From: an uncultured Coriobacteriales bacterium | GTDB lineage: Bacteria > Actinomycetota > Coriobacteriia > Coriobacteriales > UMGS124 | DNA length: 64,000 bases | Direction: 5' to 3' | Assembly (NCBI GenBank): GCA_934636245.1 | Contig: CAKUAI010000017.1 | Location: 7,492-71,491, forward strand | In this document: positions 24,386 to 34,370 of the stretch, in pieces | Layout: the number at the start of each line of letters is the position of its first letter | Numbering within the stretch: the stretch's first letter is position 1 | The notes under the pieces: generated by a model | What the model was told of the DNA's origin: nothing | Databases searched by the model: none | What the model saw: only the letters and a program-made list of their open reading frames with translations | Program-made: the position numbers and the translations under genes

Positions 24386-27073
24386 CTACAGCACGCCGCG
24401 TTCGCGCAGCAGCGACACTGCCTGCATTTTGGAGTGAACGTCTAGCTTGGCATAGATGTTTGCCAGGTGCTTCTTCACCGTCTCGCGCGACACCACCATG
24501 TGCTCGGCGGCCTGGGCCACCGACATGCCCGCCGCTACCAGGCGCATCACGTCAAGCTCGCGATCGGTGAGGCGCGCGTCGCACGCCTGCGCCGAGGAGG
24601 AGTCCAGCGCCCCCGTGCCTTCGTACAGCCTGCCCAGGCTCGCCACGACGCCCATGTCGCGCGACGTGGCGAGCAACCTTTGGGCTGCGGGGCGCAGGGC
24701 CTCTGCATTCTCTTCGATTGCCATGAAAGAGCCTGCCTGTTCGGCAAGCTCGACAGCGCGAGCCAGGCATGCGTCAGCGCGCATCGAAAGGGCAGCCTGC
24801 TCGCAAAGCAGGGCGGCCGCCACATTGGCGTGGATGTACAACGACCGCTCGCCTGCATCGACGCCCTCGACAAAGGCGCAGAACTCGTCGCATGCCGCAA
24901 TGTCGACCTCACCCAGGCAAAAGGCAGCGATGGCACCCAGCACACGCACGGCGCCGCGATGCTCGTCACAGGAGGAAAGACAGGCCTCCACCCGGCCCTT
25001 CACCACGGCGGCGCAAGGCTTGACAAGGGCCACACCGGGAAACACGAGCGCTGTGCCGGCAACGCTGGCGTTCAGGGCACGCGTGAATGCGGCCGAGGCC
25101 CCGGCCTGGTCTGCCGTGCAAGCGCACAGCTTTGCGCGCAAAGCGCAAGCCTGCGCCACTAGCTCCGGCATGCCGCACTGCAGGCCGCCGAGCTTCTCAT
25201 AAGCGTCGAGGCATTCTCCCGCCTGCGCATAGCGGCCTTCGTGGAACGCAACAATCGCACGGGTAAGCCAGGCATGGGCAAGCATCGGCTTGTAGGCGCG
25301 CTCAGCCGCGCTGTAAAGACTCAGGGCAGCGTCGGCATGCGCCTGCGCCTCGTCGAACAAACCAAGATTCGCGCAGCACAGGGCGAGGTTGCCCAGAGCC
25401 GAGCACGTCAGGTTTCTGTTGCCGAAGGGCTCCTGCATTTGCAGGGCCTCGTGAAACAGCGCCCGCGAACGCAGGGGTTCATGGGAGGCATAAGACGAGG
25501 CGAGCATCTGGAACATCATGCCTCGCAGGTAGTACTCATCTTCAGGCAGGTACTTGAGGGCGTTCTCGGCAAACTGCCGTATGTCGGCAAAACGGGCCCT
25601 GAACGCGGCAAGGAACGCCTTTTGCACCATGCACATCGCAAACAGAAAGTCCTCGCCAGGCTTGAGTCGCTCCACCGCATGCATGACCAGGGAGTTTGCC
25701 AGCTCGATTTGCCCCGCAATGGCATAGGGCATGGCAAGGACCGCGCAGAGGAAGGGACTGTCGAGCACGCGCGCCTGTGGCATCTGCGAGGCCCAGCGCA
25801 CGAGCGTCTGGTGGGAGTCGGTCATATAGAGCGACTTCCAATTGGCAACAACGAGGTCGCGCAGGCCGTCCCAGTCGGTCAAGGCCACGCACATGGAGAC
25901 CGCCTGGTCGAGGTACCCGTGGCGGGCGTACCAGTCGCGCGCGGCCTTGCGGCACCCCTCAAGCTCCTCGGGGGCGAGCGCGGCGGCGCGCGTCGCGAGC
26001 ATGTCGGCAAAAAGCATGTGATAGCGGTACCAGCTCTCAGACCCGCCCTGGTCGATGCGCACGATGAAAAGATCACCCCTGGCAAGCGCCTCCGCCATGC
26101 CCGCGGCCTGGGGGCAGGACATACCTGTGAGCGCGGCAGCGAGCGAGGGGCAGAACGAGTCAACGACCGACGTCTTGACGAGAAAGTCGCGCTGCTCGGC
26201 GGGGAGCGCCAGGAAGACCTCCTCGAAAAGGTAGTCGTTCATGCCGGCGCGCACCCGGTCGTGCGCGCCCCGCGCGTCGTCGGCATCGCCCAGCATGGCG
26301 ACGAGCCGACAGCCTGCGGGCCAACCGTGCGTGTAGGCCTCGATGCGGGCGAGACCGTCGGACGTGAAGGCGCAAGCTGCGGCGGGCGCATCGGGCGATT
26401 CGGGGGCGACGCAGCCTGCGCGAGAGAAAAACTCAGCCGCCTCGTCTGCCGTGAAGCGCAGGTCGTTCTCGTCGATGGTCATGAGCTGGCCGGCCACACG
26501 CAGGCGGGCAAGCTGCAAAGCGAGCGGGCGGCGGGAGGTCACGACCAGATGCATGTTCGCAGGGAGGTTTTGGAGGAGGTGCTGCACGCTTTGAGCGATG
26601 TCGGGCTCGTCTTGCACCACATGGAAGTCATCGAGGACCAGAACGACCCGGCGCGACAGCGCGCCTGCGGCGACGATGAGGCAGCTTATCGCATTGCGCA
26701 GCAGGGCCGGGTCGTCGGGAAAGCTCAGGTCGGCAAGGGCCCGGTCAAGCTCGGCGTCCGCCTCGCCCAACGCCGCGCACACATAGCGCCAAAACACCCC
26801 CGGGGCCGAGTCTTGCGCGCTCACCGCATACCACGCGACGGCGCACCCCCGACCGACGCCTGAGACCCACGACGCGACGGCGGTGGTCTTGCCGTAACCC
26901 GCCGAGGCGACGACGCCCGTGAGCTTGCACATCAGGCCGCGGTTGAGCTTGGCGCTCACCTGGGCGCGCGCGACCACGTCGCCCCTGCACGCCGGAACGC
27001 GGACCTTAGAGGGAAGCAGGGTGTACGGGATGCCCGCCAGCTGCCTGCCCGCCTCGTCTGCTACCTGCGCCAT
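24386..27073 (-). CDS. MalT-like LuxR-family ATP-binding regulator (LAL/STAND type)
   Basis: 895 aa from the Met at 27073 behind GGGGGAG; the frame is open to 27169 but that would place the shared GGGGAATG motif inside the gene. The N-terminal STAND NTPase has Walker A SAGYGKTT (57-64) and Walker B-like VVLVLDDFHVV. A long helical-repeat (TPR-like) sensor middle follows, and a C-terminal LuxR HTH (LTDRELDVMRLVAAGMSVAQ, RETVKKHLANIYAKLDVHSK). MalT-type proteins oligomerise on ATP and inducer binding and activate from GGGGA-type boxes. The gene lies beside the hydroxylase cluster, and its own upstream region carries the same dyad, so control of that cluster and of itself is likely. Confidence 0.88.
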   Translation of the reverse strand: MAQVADEAGRQLAGIPYTLLPSKVRVPACRGDVVARAQVSAKLNRGLMCKLTGVVASAGYGKTTAVASWVSGVGRGCAVAWYAVSAQDSAPGVFWRYVCAALGEADAELDRALADLSFPDDPALLRNAISCLIVAAGALSRRVVLVLDDFHVVQDEPDIAQSVQHLLQNLPANMHLVVTSRRPLALQLARLRVAGQLMTIDENDLRFTADEAAEFFSRAGCVAPESPDAPAAACAFTSDGLARIEAYTHGWPAGCRLVAMLGDADDARGAHDRVRAGMNDYLFEEVFLALPAEQRDFLVKTSVVDSFCPSLAAALTGMSCPQAAGMAEALARGDLFIVRIDQGGSESWYRYHMLFADMLATRAAALAPEELEGCRKAARDWYARHGYLDQAVSMCVALTDWDGLRDLVVANWKSLYMTDSHQTLVRWASQMPQARVLDSPFLCAVLAMPYAIAGQIELANSLVMHAVERLKPGEDFLFAMCMVQKAFLAAFRARFADIRQFAENALKYLPEDEYYLRGMMFQMLASSYASHEPLRSRALFHEALQMQEPFGNRNLTCSALGNLALCCANLGLFDEAQAHADAALSLYSAAERAYKPMLAHAWLTRAIVAFHEGRYAQAGECLDAYEKLGGLQCGMPELVAQACALRAKLCACTADQAGASAAFTRALNASVAGTALVFPGVALVKPCAAVVKGRVEACLSSCDEHRGAVRVLGAIAAFCLGEVDIAACDEFCAFVEGVDAGERSLYIHANVAAALLCEQAALSMRADACLARAVELAEQAGSFMAIEENAEALRPAAQRLLATSRDMGVVASLGRLYEGTGALDSSSAQACDARLTDRELDVMRLVAAGMSVAQAAEHMVVSRETVKKHLANIYAKLDVHSKMQAVSLLRERGVL

Positions 27074-27131
27074 GTCATCGCTCCCCCTTGACGCCCCGTG
27101 CGCCGCCTCGCGCCTCTCATTGCATGCAAGA

Positions 27132-27150
27132 ATACCCCAATCGGGGAATG
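27132..27150. promoter_or_regulatory. ATACCCCA-AT-CGGGGAATG motif upstream of the MalT-like gene (site 3)
   Basis: The same dyad as at 22271, about 60 bp before the regulator start. The distance suits autoregulation. Confidence 0.65.
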
Positions 27151-27223
27151 CCAGCCAAGGGCGGGGCAAGGCGAACGCAAAGGCTCATGCCTCCTTGGAT
27201 GTTTTCTTAGGCACTGCGAAATA

Positions 27224-27242
27224 GTGCAACGACTTGTTGCAC
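27224..27242. promoter_or_regulatory. Inverted repeat GTGCAAC-N5-GTTGCAC
   Basis: A perfect 7-bp dyad lies between the hsdR stop and the MalT-like gene. It could be an operator for the regulator gene or a weak hairpin after hsdR; the bases after it are TATTT, too short a T-run for a confident terminator. Confidence 0.45.
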
Positions 27243-27267
27243 AAATACCCTGGGGACATGAGCTCCT

Positions 27268-30200
27268 TTATACCGCATGGACTGGCCTGTCCATATCCAT
27301 AGGATACGTGCCGGTCAAACTGCGAAACCGCTCGTAGAAGGTAACAAGCAGTTCGAGCGTCCTCTGACGCTTCTCGCCGTAGGGATTGCCTTTGGCAAAA
27401 CGCGACACAGGACGCATGATAGCCGAGATTGCAGTCCCCTCCCGCGGCACGCCACCCGTGGCAAACGCCTCCGACACCAGAGAACGAGTCTCTTCAGGCT
27501 TGAGATTCTCGGACTGAATGATGCCGTCAAGCTCGTCGTCCATGGATTTCGCCACGAACTCGCGCCACTGACCAGAGACGTACTCATGCCTTTCTTGGGC
27601 AGGAAGCGCTCTGAGAAGAGCAAGAGGGTCATCGTCCCCAAAACCAACCAACTGCAGGAATGCATCGATAAGATCGGCCTTGTCGCGCAGCTCGGGCGAA
27701 GAGGCCACCGCGGAACGTATCTTATCGGCTATCTCCTTGTCTTGCACGTTATCACCATGGAACTGCTCCACAAGGATGAGGATGTAGTCGATGTTGACCT
27801 CGACGCTCTTTACCAGCTCCATCTCAAACACCAAGTCGTCGCCAATGCTGGCGAGCTCGGCCTTGCGCTGCCGCTTGTACTTGTCGGCGAGATCGAGATA
27901 GTGGCTCTGGTAATCCTGCAGCTCGCGCTCGCCCATGGGGTCATCAGCCGAAAACTGGTCGAACGACGCAAGGACGTTACGCAGCCGCAGCAGCTCGCTG
28001 AATGTCTTGACCAGGTCTTTCTCCGACTCCTCGCCTAACATCTCGAAGCCTGCATCAAGCGGATAATCGCCCCGCAGGCGAGCAAGCAGCTCGACATAGC
28101 GCTTGAAATACTCCTCATACGGCTTGAGCACGACGATGCCGCCCGCATTTGGGTCGCCGAACAAAGAAAGCGACTCGTCAACCTCTCTGGACAGGTCGCG
28201 GAAGCACACGATGTTGCCGAACGTCTTCACCGAGTTGAGGATGCGGTTTGTGCGGCTGAATGCCTGGATGAGCCCATGCATGCGCAGGTTCTTGTCCACC
28301 CACAGAGTGTTGAGCGTCTTGGCATCAAACCCCGTGAGGAACATATCCACAACGATGAGCAGGTCAAGCTCGCGGTTCTTCATTCGCTGGGAAACATCTT
28401 TGTAGTAGTTGTCAAACCCCTTGGCGTCGGTGCCGCAGGTGGCATTAAACATCTCGTTATAGTCGGCAATCGCGGCGTCGAGAAACTCACGGTCGGCAAC
28501 CGTCATGCCGTCGGTGTCGAGCTGTTCCTCTGCCAGCATCCCCTGAGCGTCGTCTTCCTCACCATTGGGGGCATACGTGAAGATGGTCGCCACTTTCAAG
28601 CGTGGCGCATGGCTGTGCTTGGCGATGAGCTGTTTAATCTGGGCATAGTACGCCTGAGCAGAGGGAATGGAGTCACAGGCAAGAATGGCGTTGAAGCCTC
28701 GCTGATGCTTTCCCTTGTAAGCATAGGCGGCCGTGTCGCGCTTGGTCTTTTGATCGAAATGGTCGAGGATGTACTCGCTGACCAGCTCGATTCGACGCGG
28801 GTTTTGCCAAGCGGTGTTTGTGTCGATTCCCTCGACCTGTTCACTGGGGCGCCCATCCTTATGGCGGAATGTCTTCACGTAGTCAATCTTGAAAGGCAGA
28901 ACATTGCCGTCGTCAATGGCATTGACTACGGTGTACTTATGCAGGCAGTCGCCAAAGGCCTGCTGCGTCGTGCGCAGCTCCGGGTCGCCGCCACTTCGCG
29001 CGTTCTTGGCAAAGATGGGCGTGCCCGTAAAACCGAACAGGTGGTAGTTCTTGAACCAGCGGGTGATGGCCGCGTGCATCTTGCCGAATTGGCTCCGATG
29101 GCATTCGTCAAAGATGAACACGACGTGGCGCATGAAGAGCGGGTTGTCCTTCTGGGCATGCGACAGGTACACGGCAAGTTTCTGGATGGTCGTGACACAA
29201 ATGCGTTTGTCGGCAGCCGTGGACTCGAGGTTTCTCCTCAGCGCCTCGGTGTTGGTGGAGCCGTTGACAGCGCCTGGCTGGAACTTGTTGTATTCCTTCA
29301 TGGTCTGATAGTCGAGGTCTTTGCGGTCCACGACAAACAGGACTTTGTCGACGCCGTCCATACCGCTTGCCAACTGGGCAGTTTTGAACGACGTGAGCGT
29401 TTTGCCAGAACCCGTTGTATGCCAGATGAACCCGCCCGCAGCAAGCGTGCCCAAGCGCCTCTTGTCCAACTCCGAGATGAGAATGCGATTGAGGATGCGC
29501 TCAGTGGCGCAAATCTGATAGGGCCTCATAACCAGCAAGTTGTCGTCGACGTCGAGCACGCAGTAGTGCGTGAGCACCATGAGCAGCGTGCCTCGGGAGA
29601 AGAACGACGCCGTGAACGGCACAAGGTCCATGATGCGGTGGTTCTCGGCATCGGTCCACCAGCTGGTGAACTGGTACGACGCACTCGCCTTCTTACCGAG
29701 CTCGGCATGCGTCTTTTGCCAGCGCGTCGTGTTGGAGTAGTACTTGGTGCGCGAGCCGTTGGAAATCACAAAGAGCTGGACATACTCGAAAAGGCCCGAC
29801 TGCGACCAGAAGCTTTCCCGCTGGTAGCGCTCAATCTGGTTGAAGGCCTCCCTGAGCACGACACCGCGTCGCTTGAGCTCCACATGCACAAGCGGCAGGC
29901 CGTTTACAAGAATGGTGACGTCGTAGCGATTCTCGTGCGAGCCCTCGTTTGCCTCGTACTGGTTCATGACCTGCAGGCAGTTCCTATGGATGTGCTCGCG
30001 GTCGATGAGCATGATGTTGCGCAACGTGCCGTCGGCGCAGGTAAAGTCGATGACAGGTGCCTTCTGGATGCGCCTAGTCTTTTCAACGATGCCGTCGGCC
30101 GCGTTGGCAATCTGAGTACGAAAGAACACGTCCCAATCGGCATCGGCAAAGATGAAACCGTTGAGTCTCTCAACCTGGCGGCGCAGGTTTGCTATAAGCC

Positions 30201-30423
30201 CGTCTTGGTCATGAACGTCGACTTGCTCATAACCCTGGCGACAGAGCTGGGCGATGAACTCGCGCTCAAGCTCCGCCTCGGATTGGTATGCGGTAGAGTT
30301 CGAGGGCATTCTGGGCACCTCGGCGCATACCGTGGCGTCCGGCCCCTCAAGCAAGACTGAGTAGGTCTTATCGGAGTTATCGATAACGACGTCTATCTGC
30401 TCGACGGGCTCATCGTCTGTCAT
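27268..30423 (-). CDS. hsdR: Type I restriction enzyme, R (motor/nuclease) subunit
   Basis: 1051 aa, usual HsdR length. It translocates DNA with ATP and cuts far from the recognition site when both strands are unmodified. N-terminal PD-(D/E)xK nuclease: Asp168 in YDVT and ExK in HVELKRRG (182-184). SF2 motor: Q-motif near PYQICATERI (301-310), Walker A TTGSGKT (336-342), DECH box in FIFDECHRSQFG, FGFTGTP as motif III, and SRTNRI as motif VI. The C-terminal helical domain contacts the methylase core. The start overlaps the hsdS stop by 4 bp. All motifs look intact, so restriction should be active. Confidence 0.93.
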   Translation of the reverse strand: MTDDEPVEQIDVVIDNSDKTYSVLLEGPDATVCAEVPRMPSNSTAYQSEAELEREFIAQLCRQGYEQVDVHDQDGLIANLRRQVERLNGFIFADADWDVFFRTQIANAADGIVEKTRRIQKAPVIDFTCADGTLRNIMLIDREHIHRNCLQVMNQYEANEGSHENRYDVTILVNGLPLVHVELKRRGVVLREAFNQIERYQRESFWSQSGLFEYVQLFVISNGSRTKYYSNTTRWQKTHAELGKKASASYQFTSWWTDAENHRIMDLVPFTASFFSRGTLLMVLTHYCVLDVDDNLLVMRPYQICATERILNRILISELDKRRLGTLAAGGFIWHTTGSGKTLTSFKTAQLASGMDGVDKVLFVVDRKDLDYQTMKEYNKFQPGAVNGSTNTEALRRNLESTAADKRICVTTIQKLAVYLSHAQKDNPLFMRHVVFIFDECHRSQFGKMHAAITRWFKNYHLFGFTGTPIFAKNARSGGDPELRTTQQAFGDCLHKYTVVNAIDDGNVLPFKIDYVKTFRHKDGRPSEQVEGIDTNTAWQNPRRIELVSEYILDHFDQKTKRDTAAYAYKGKHQRGFNAILACDSIPSAQAYYAQIKQLIAKHSHAPRLKVATIFTYAPNGEEDDAQGMLAEEQLDTDGMTVADREFLDAAIADYNEMFNATCGTDAKGFDNYYKDVSQRMKNRELDLLIVVDMFLTGFDAKTLNTLWVDKNLRMHGLIQAFSRTNRILNSVKTFGNIVCFRDLSREVDESLSLFGDPNAGGIVVLKPYEEYFKRYVELLARLRGDYPLDAGFEMLGEESEKDLVKTFSELLRLRNVLASFDQFSADDPMGERELQDYQSHYLDLADKYKRQRKAELASIGDDLVFEMELVKSVEVNIDYILILVEQFHGDNVQDKEIADKIRSAVASSPELRDKADLIDAFLQLVGFGDDDPLALLRALPAQERHEYVSGQWREFVAKSMDDELDGIIQSENLKPEETRSLVSEAFATGGVPREGTAISAIMRPVSRFAKGNPYGEKRQRTLELLVTFYERFRSLTGTYPMDMDRPVHAV

Positions 30424-31595
30424 GCCGCGCTTTCCCTCCTGGGTAAATCGAGAAGCTTGTCACGATAATACTCGTACCTCTTGCGGTTTGCCTCAATCTC
30501 AGCGGGCAATCCGTCGGTGAGCGAGGTGGTAAGAGCGCTGAACTTATCGAGGACATCGACGATACGGCGCTGCTCAGCAAGCGGGGGAACAGGAACCTCA
30601 AAAGACGCCAGCATCTTACTATTGATATGCGGGACACCACTCCCGCGCTTCATATCATTAAGCTCCTTTTGTTTAGCTGATAACACATGGTATAAGTATC
30701 GGTATTCAATTCCAGGCTCAGCATCTAAAACAAATCCGTCTGAGACAAAGATTGGCTCATTCCAATAGCTAACAAATCCGGCATTCACACCACTGCGTGA
30801 CACAACGATTGCCTCCCCCTCATGATTCCACTCAGAGTGCCAGTATGCCGGCGAAATACCGCCAAGAATGACGGGGACGTTTCCGGAAGTTACTTCCTTT
30901 TTCGTTATATAGGTTCCTTTGCCAATTGTCGCAACCATGCGGAGTTTTAACCAAGGAACTCTCTCTCTATCGAATCCAAGCAGCTTATCCCGATAGTACG
31001 CGTATTGCCTCCGCCTCGCCTCTAGCTCCGCCTCTAGCTCCGCCTCTAGCTCCGCCTCTAGCTCCGCAAAGGAGTCTAATATCCGCACGATCTCCTGCTG
31101 GATCTCCATGGGAGGGACAGGAATTTCGTAGTCTCTTATCTGCCTATCTGATATAGCGGGATAATTCCCCTGCGACTGGTTTGCCTCCAGATACCCCTTA
31201 AAATCAGCCGTTTTGAGCACGTGAAGCAGATAGTGATTGTTGAGTGCCTCGGAGCCAACTCGCAGGACGCAATACCCAGTGCTGCAAACATGACCATCCA
31301 GGCTTTCCGGTACAAGGCAGCAGCGCATCTGCGTTGGACGGGTTGTTGCAAACAAGACGTCTCCGCTAACTACAAGCTGTCTTGCACGAGATGGGGCGTT
31401 GCTTTCACTTATTTCGACGAGAGTAGAAATTCTGCCCGTCAGCACATCGACAGAGGCAAGATCTATGTAGAAGCGCGCTTCGCCTTTTACATCAGCCCAC
31501 TTAATACTCTTGGCCTTTAGACAGAAATCACCAATGGGACGATACTCCACCCCGTTCGGGCACAGCTCGGCAAGCATCTCTTCAATCCTACTCAT
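30420..31595 (-). CDS. hsdS: Type I restriction-modification specificity subunit
   Basis: 391 aa. Two target recognition domains, each followed by a conserved helical spacer. TRD1 is in the first 150 residues and ends in DYEIPVPPMEIQQEIVRILD; TRD2 lies in the second half and ends in SFEVPVPPLAEQRRIVDVLD. The central spacer contains four perfect ELEA units (31018-31065), the kind of tandem repeat whose copy number sets the gap between the two half-sites in EcoR124-type enzymes. The TRD DNA is clearly AT-richer than its neighbours, as expected for exchanged domains. It overlaps the upstream nuclease gene by 8 bp and hsdR by 4 bp. Confidence 0.93.
   Translation of the reverse strand: MSRIEEMLAELCPNGVEYRPIGDFCLKAKSIKWADVKGEARFYIDLASVDVLTGRISTLVEISESNAPSRARQLVVSGDVLFATTRPTQMRCCLVPESLDGHVCSTGYCVLRVGSEALNNHYLLHVLKTADFKGYLEANQSQGNYPAISDRQIRDYEIPVPPMEIQQEIVRILDSFAELEAELEAELEAELEARRRQYAYYRDKLLGFDRERVPWLKLRMVATIGKGTYITKKEVTSGNVPVILGGISPAYWHSEWNHEGEAIVVSRSGVNAGFVSYWNEPIFVSDGFVLDAEPGIEYRYLYHVLSAKQKELNDMKRGSGVPHINSKMLASFEVPVPPLAEQRRIVDVLDKFSALTTSLTDGLPAEIEANRKRYEYYRDKLLDLPRRESAA
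31018..31065 (-). repeat. Four perfect 12-bp repeats (GCCTCTAGCTCC) in hsdS
   Basis: Each 12-bp unit encodes Glu-Leu-Glu-Ala in the central coiled spacer. Gain or loss of one unit keeps the frame and shifts the distance between the two recognition domains. Confidence 0.9.
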
Positions 31596-32700
31596 TCGTC
31601 TCCTCCTTGGCGGCGAACTCCTCGGCGCTCTCGTCCATGAGCTTGCGCAGCTGGGCCTTGCTGGGAAGCACCGTCTGGTAGCGGCTGGCGAATATCTGCT
31701 CGTTGCCCTCGGGCAAGGTCAACTCGACCATCGAATCGCTCTTGTCCTTGCACAGCACGATGCCGATGGTGGGATTCTCGTTCTCCAGGCGCTCGTGGCG
31801 GTCGTAGTAGTTCACGTACATCTGCATCTGGCCCAAATCCTGGTGCTTGAGCTTGCCAATCTTGAGGTCGATGAGCACAAAGCAACTCAGCAGACGGTTG
31901 AAGAGCACGAGGTCAACGAAGTAATGTTCCTCATCAAAGGTAAAGCGGACCTGCCTTCCCACAAACGTGAAGCCGCGCCCCATCTCGAGAAGGAACTTCT
32001 CCAGGTTGTCAATGATGGCGCCCTCGAGGTCGCTCTCGGAATAGGAGGGCCTTGCCTCAAGCCCCGTGAACTCTAGGATGTACGGGTCTTTGACGAGGTC
32101 GGACGGCTTCTCCACAACCTGCCCCTCACGGGAAAGGCGCATGACCTCGTCCTTGTCGGTGCTCAGGGACAAACGCTCGTAGAGGGACGAGTCATACTGT
32201 CTGTTCAGCTCTGCCAGGCTCCAACCCTGCCGCACGGCCTCGATTTCGTAGAAATGTCGCTCGTTCTCGTCCTCGATGCGCATGAGCTTGAGGTAGTGGG
32301 ACCAGCTCAGGGGAAAGGCACGGCCTTCCCGGGCCTTGGGAAGGTTGGCGAATTGGTCAGACACTGTCTGACCAATCTCGTCCCGCGAGTACAGGAGAAA
32401 GAAGGAGCGCATCTGTTTGAGATTCGTTACTGAGAAACCTCGTTTGTAGCGTCGCGTGAGCACCTTTGATAAGCGGACAATGACCTGCTTGCCATACCCC
32501 GCCCGCACCTCGCCTCCCTGCTCCTCTTCGACGATGCGACGCCCCAGCTCGTAATAGCTGTATACCATGGCGGTGTTGACGGCCTGATACGCATGCTTAC
32601 GTCCCGCATCTATGATGGAATAGGCGTCGCTGCACAGCCGATCAAAACGCGCGCCTTCATCAACAGAAACGGCCGCCTTGCTGATTTCTCCCTCCCTCAT
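31588..32700 (-). CDS. YhcG/DUF1016-family PD-(D/E)xK nuclease
   Basis: 370 aa, full length for the YhcG family. N-terminal DUF1016_N helical domain (VNTAMVYSYYELGRRIVEEE, then SVTNLKQMRSFF) and C-terminal PDDEXK domain with Asp263 in YFVDLVLFNR and the DLK triad at 278-280 (LIDLKIGKL). It lies between hsdM and hsdS with a 2-bp gap and an 8-bp overlap, so it is made together with the methylase and specificity subunits. Members are often found inside type I R-M operons. They are thought to act as accessory nucleases in DNA repair or defence, without an established mechanism. Confidence 0.9.
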   Translation of the reverse strand: MREGEISKAAVSVDEGARFDRLCSDAYSIIDAGRKHAYQAVNTAMVYSYYELGRRIVEEEQGGEVRAGYGKQVIVRLSKVLTRRYKRGFSVTNLKQMRSFFLLYSRDEIGQTVSDQFANLPKAREGRAFPLSWSHYLKLMRIEDENERHFYEIEAVRQGWSLAELNRQYDSSLYERLSLSTDKDEVMRLSREGQVVEKPSDLVKDPYILEFTGLEARPSYSESDLEGAIIDNLEKFLLEMGRGFTFVGRQVRFTFDEEHYFVDLVLFNRLLSCFVLIDLKIGKLKHQDLGQMQMYVNYYDRHERLENENPTIGIVLCKDKSDSMVELTLPEGNEQIFASRYQTVLPSKAQLRKLMDESAEEFAAKEETNE

Positions 32701-32702
32701 CT

Positions 32703-34283
32703 CTATCCCTCCAAGTCTGCCACGATGGCGTCGATGGCACAGCGGAGTTCGTTTTCGCGGGCAACAATCTCCTTGATGCGGGCGTTGAGCTCGACGATGT
32801 CGATTTTCTCGCGCGTGTCCTTCTTCTCAACCCAGGTAGAGACGGAGAGGTTGTAGCGGTTCTCGCCACCAAGGTCGGCCGCGCTCACCAGCTTGGAGAA
32901 GTGCTCCTCCTCCGTGCGGTCGATAACCGTGCGGGCAATCCTGTCGATGTGCTCGGGCAGCAGCTTGTTCTTGTTGCCCTCATGGCCGAAGAGCTCGGAG
33001 GCATCCACAAAAAGCGTCTTGTCGTCGGTCTTGGACTTCGAGAGCACGATGATGCACGTGGCAATGGTGACGCCGAAGAAGAGGTTGGCAGGCAGCTGGA
33101 TGACAGCGGAGACGACGTTGCTGTCTACCAGATAGCGGCGAATCTGCTCTTCAGCGCCGCCGCGATACAGCACGCCCGGAAACTCGACGATAGCCGCCGT
33201 GCCGTCGGACGAAAGCCAGGAGAGCATGTGCATCGTAAACGCAAGGTCGGCCTTGCTTTTCGGTGCCAGAACGCCAGCGGGAGAGAAACGCGGGTCATTG
33301 ATGAGCGTCGGGTCTTCGTCGCCTACCCACTTGGTGCTGTACGGCGGATTGGAAACGATGGCGTCAAAAGGCTCGTCATCCCAGTGCTTGGGGTTGAGCA
33401 AGGTGTCACCGCGCGCAATGTCAAAACGGTCGAAGTTGACGTGGTGCAGGAACATGTTGATGCGGCAGAGGTTGTATGTGGTGGGGTTCTTCTCCTGACC
33501 ATAGAAGCCCTTGCGCACGTTCTCGGCACCAAGGAGCTTGGCGAACTTAAGCAGCAGCGAGCCAGAACCGCAGGCCGGGTCGTACACCTTGTTCACACTC
33601 GTCTTGTTGCCTACAACAATCTTGGCGAGGAGCTCAGAAACCTCCTGAGGCGTAAAGAACTCACCGCCCGACTTGCCGGCGTTGGACGCGTACATGTTCA
33701 TGAGGTACTCGTAGGCGTCACCGAACAAGTCGATTTGGGCGTCGCGCACACTGCCGAAGTTGAGATCGCGGATTCCCTCGATAATCTTGGCGAGGCGGGC
33801 GTTGCGCTCGGGCAAATCGGCACCTAGCTTATTGGACGTAACATCCACATCGTCAAACAGGCCCTTGAAGTCGTCCTCGGAAGCTGTGCCTATGCTCGAG
33901 CCCTCGATGGCCTCGAATATCTGCTTGACGTGGATGTTGAGCTCGGGGTCGCGCTCGGGTGCCTCGGCAACGTTCTGGAAAAGTTGCGAGGGCAGGATGA
34001 AGAAGCCCTTCTCCTTCGTCACATCCCCGCGAGCCATCTCGGCGTCTTCATCGGAAAGCTTTGCGTAGGAGAACGAAGCGTCGCCCGATGCCTCACGCTC
34101 TCCCTCGTCGATATACTCTGCCAGGTCTTCCGAGATGAAACGATAGAACAGGAAGCACAGGATGTATGCCTTGAAATCCCAGCCGTCCACGGCGCCGCGC
34201 ACCTCGTCGGCTATGCCCCAGATGGCCTTGTGGAGCTCCGCCCGCTGTGTGTCCCTGCTCTCATTGGATGCCAAGAGAAGCAC
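32703..34283 (-). CDS. hsdM: Type I restriction-modification N6-adenine methyltransferase subunit
   Basis: 526 aa. N-terminal HsdM_N helical domain ([20 protein letters not shown]). SAM-binding motif I DPACGSGS (235-242) and catalytic motif IV NPPY (312-315) are intact, which defines an N6-adenine methylase. The first codon at 34283 is GTG; the TTG three codons later has better spacing from AAAGGGG and may be the true start. First gene of the hsdM - yhcG-like - hsdS - hsdR operon. It is divergent from the MocA-like gene; two dyads in the shared upstream region may be control sites. Confidence 0.93.
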   Translation of the reverse strand: MLLLASNESRDTQRAELHKAIWGIADEVRGAVDGWDFKAYILCFLFYRFISEDLAEYIDEGEREASGDASFSYAKLSDEDAEMARGDVTKEKGFFILPSQLFQNVAEAPERDPELNIHVKQIFEAIEGSSIGTASEDDFKGLFDDVDVTSNKLGADLPERNARLAKIIEGIRDLNFGSVRDAQIDLFGDAYEYLMNMYASNAGKSGGEFFTPQEVSELLAKIVVGNKTSVNKVYDPACGSGSLLLKFAKLLGAENVRKGFYGQEKNPTTYNLCRINMFLHHVNFDRFDIARGDTLLNPKHWDDEPFDAIVSNPPYSTKWVGDEDPTLINDPRFSPAGVLAPKSKADLAFTMHMLSWLSSDGTAAIVEFPGVLYRGGAEEQIRRYLVDSNVVSAVIQLPANLFFGVTIATCIIVLSKSKTDDKTLFVDASELFGHEGNKNKLLPEHIDRIARTVIDRTEEEHFSKLVSAADLGGENRYNLSVSTWVEKKDTREKIDIVELNARIKEIVARENELRCAIDAIVADLEG

Positions 34284-34370
34284 CCCTTTCTTTGTTCATG
34301 TCTGCGCTCTAGACGCTGCATTCCGTCTCGATAGTTTAACGGTTTCCACGTCATGCAAGGAGGCTCGAAT

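Noticed and set aside
31588..32700. Reading the YhcG-like gene as a transposase or as part of hsdS
   Set aside because: It has the complete DUF1016 and PDDEXK layout, its own start, and no terminal repeats around it.
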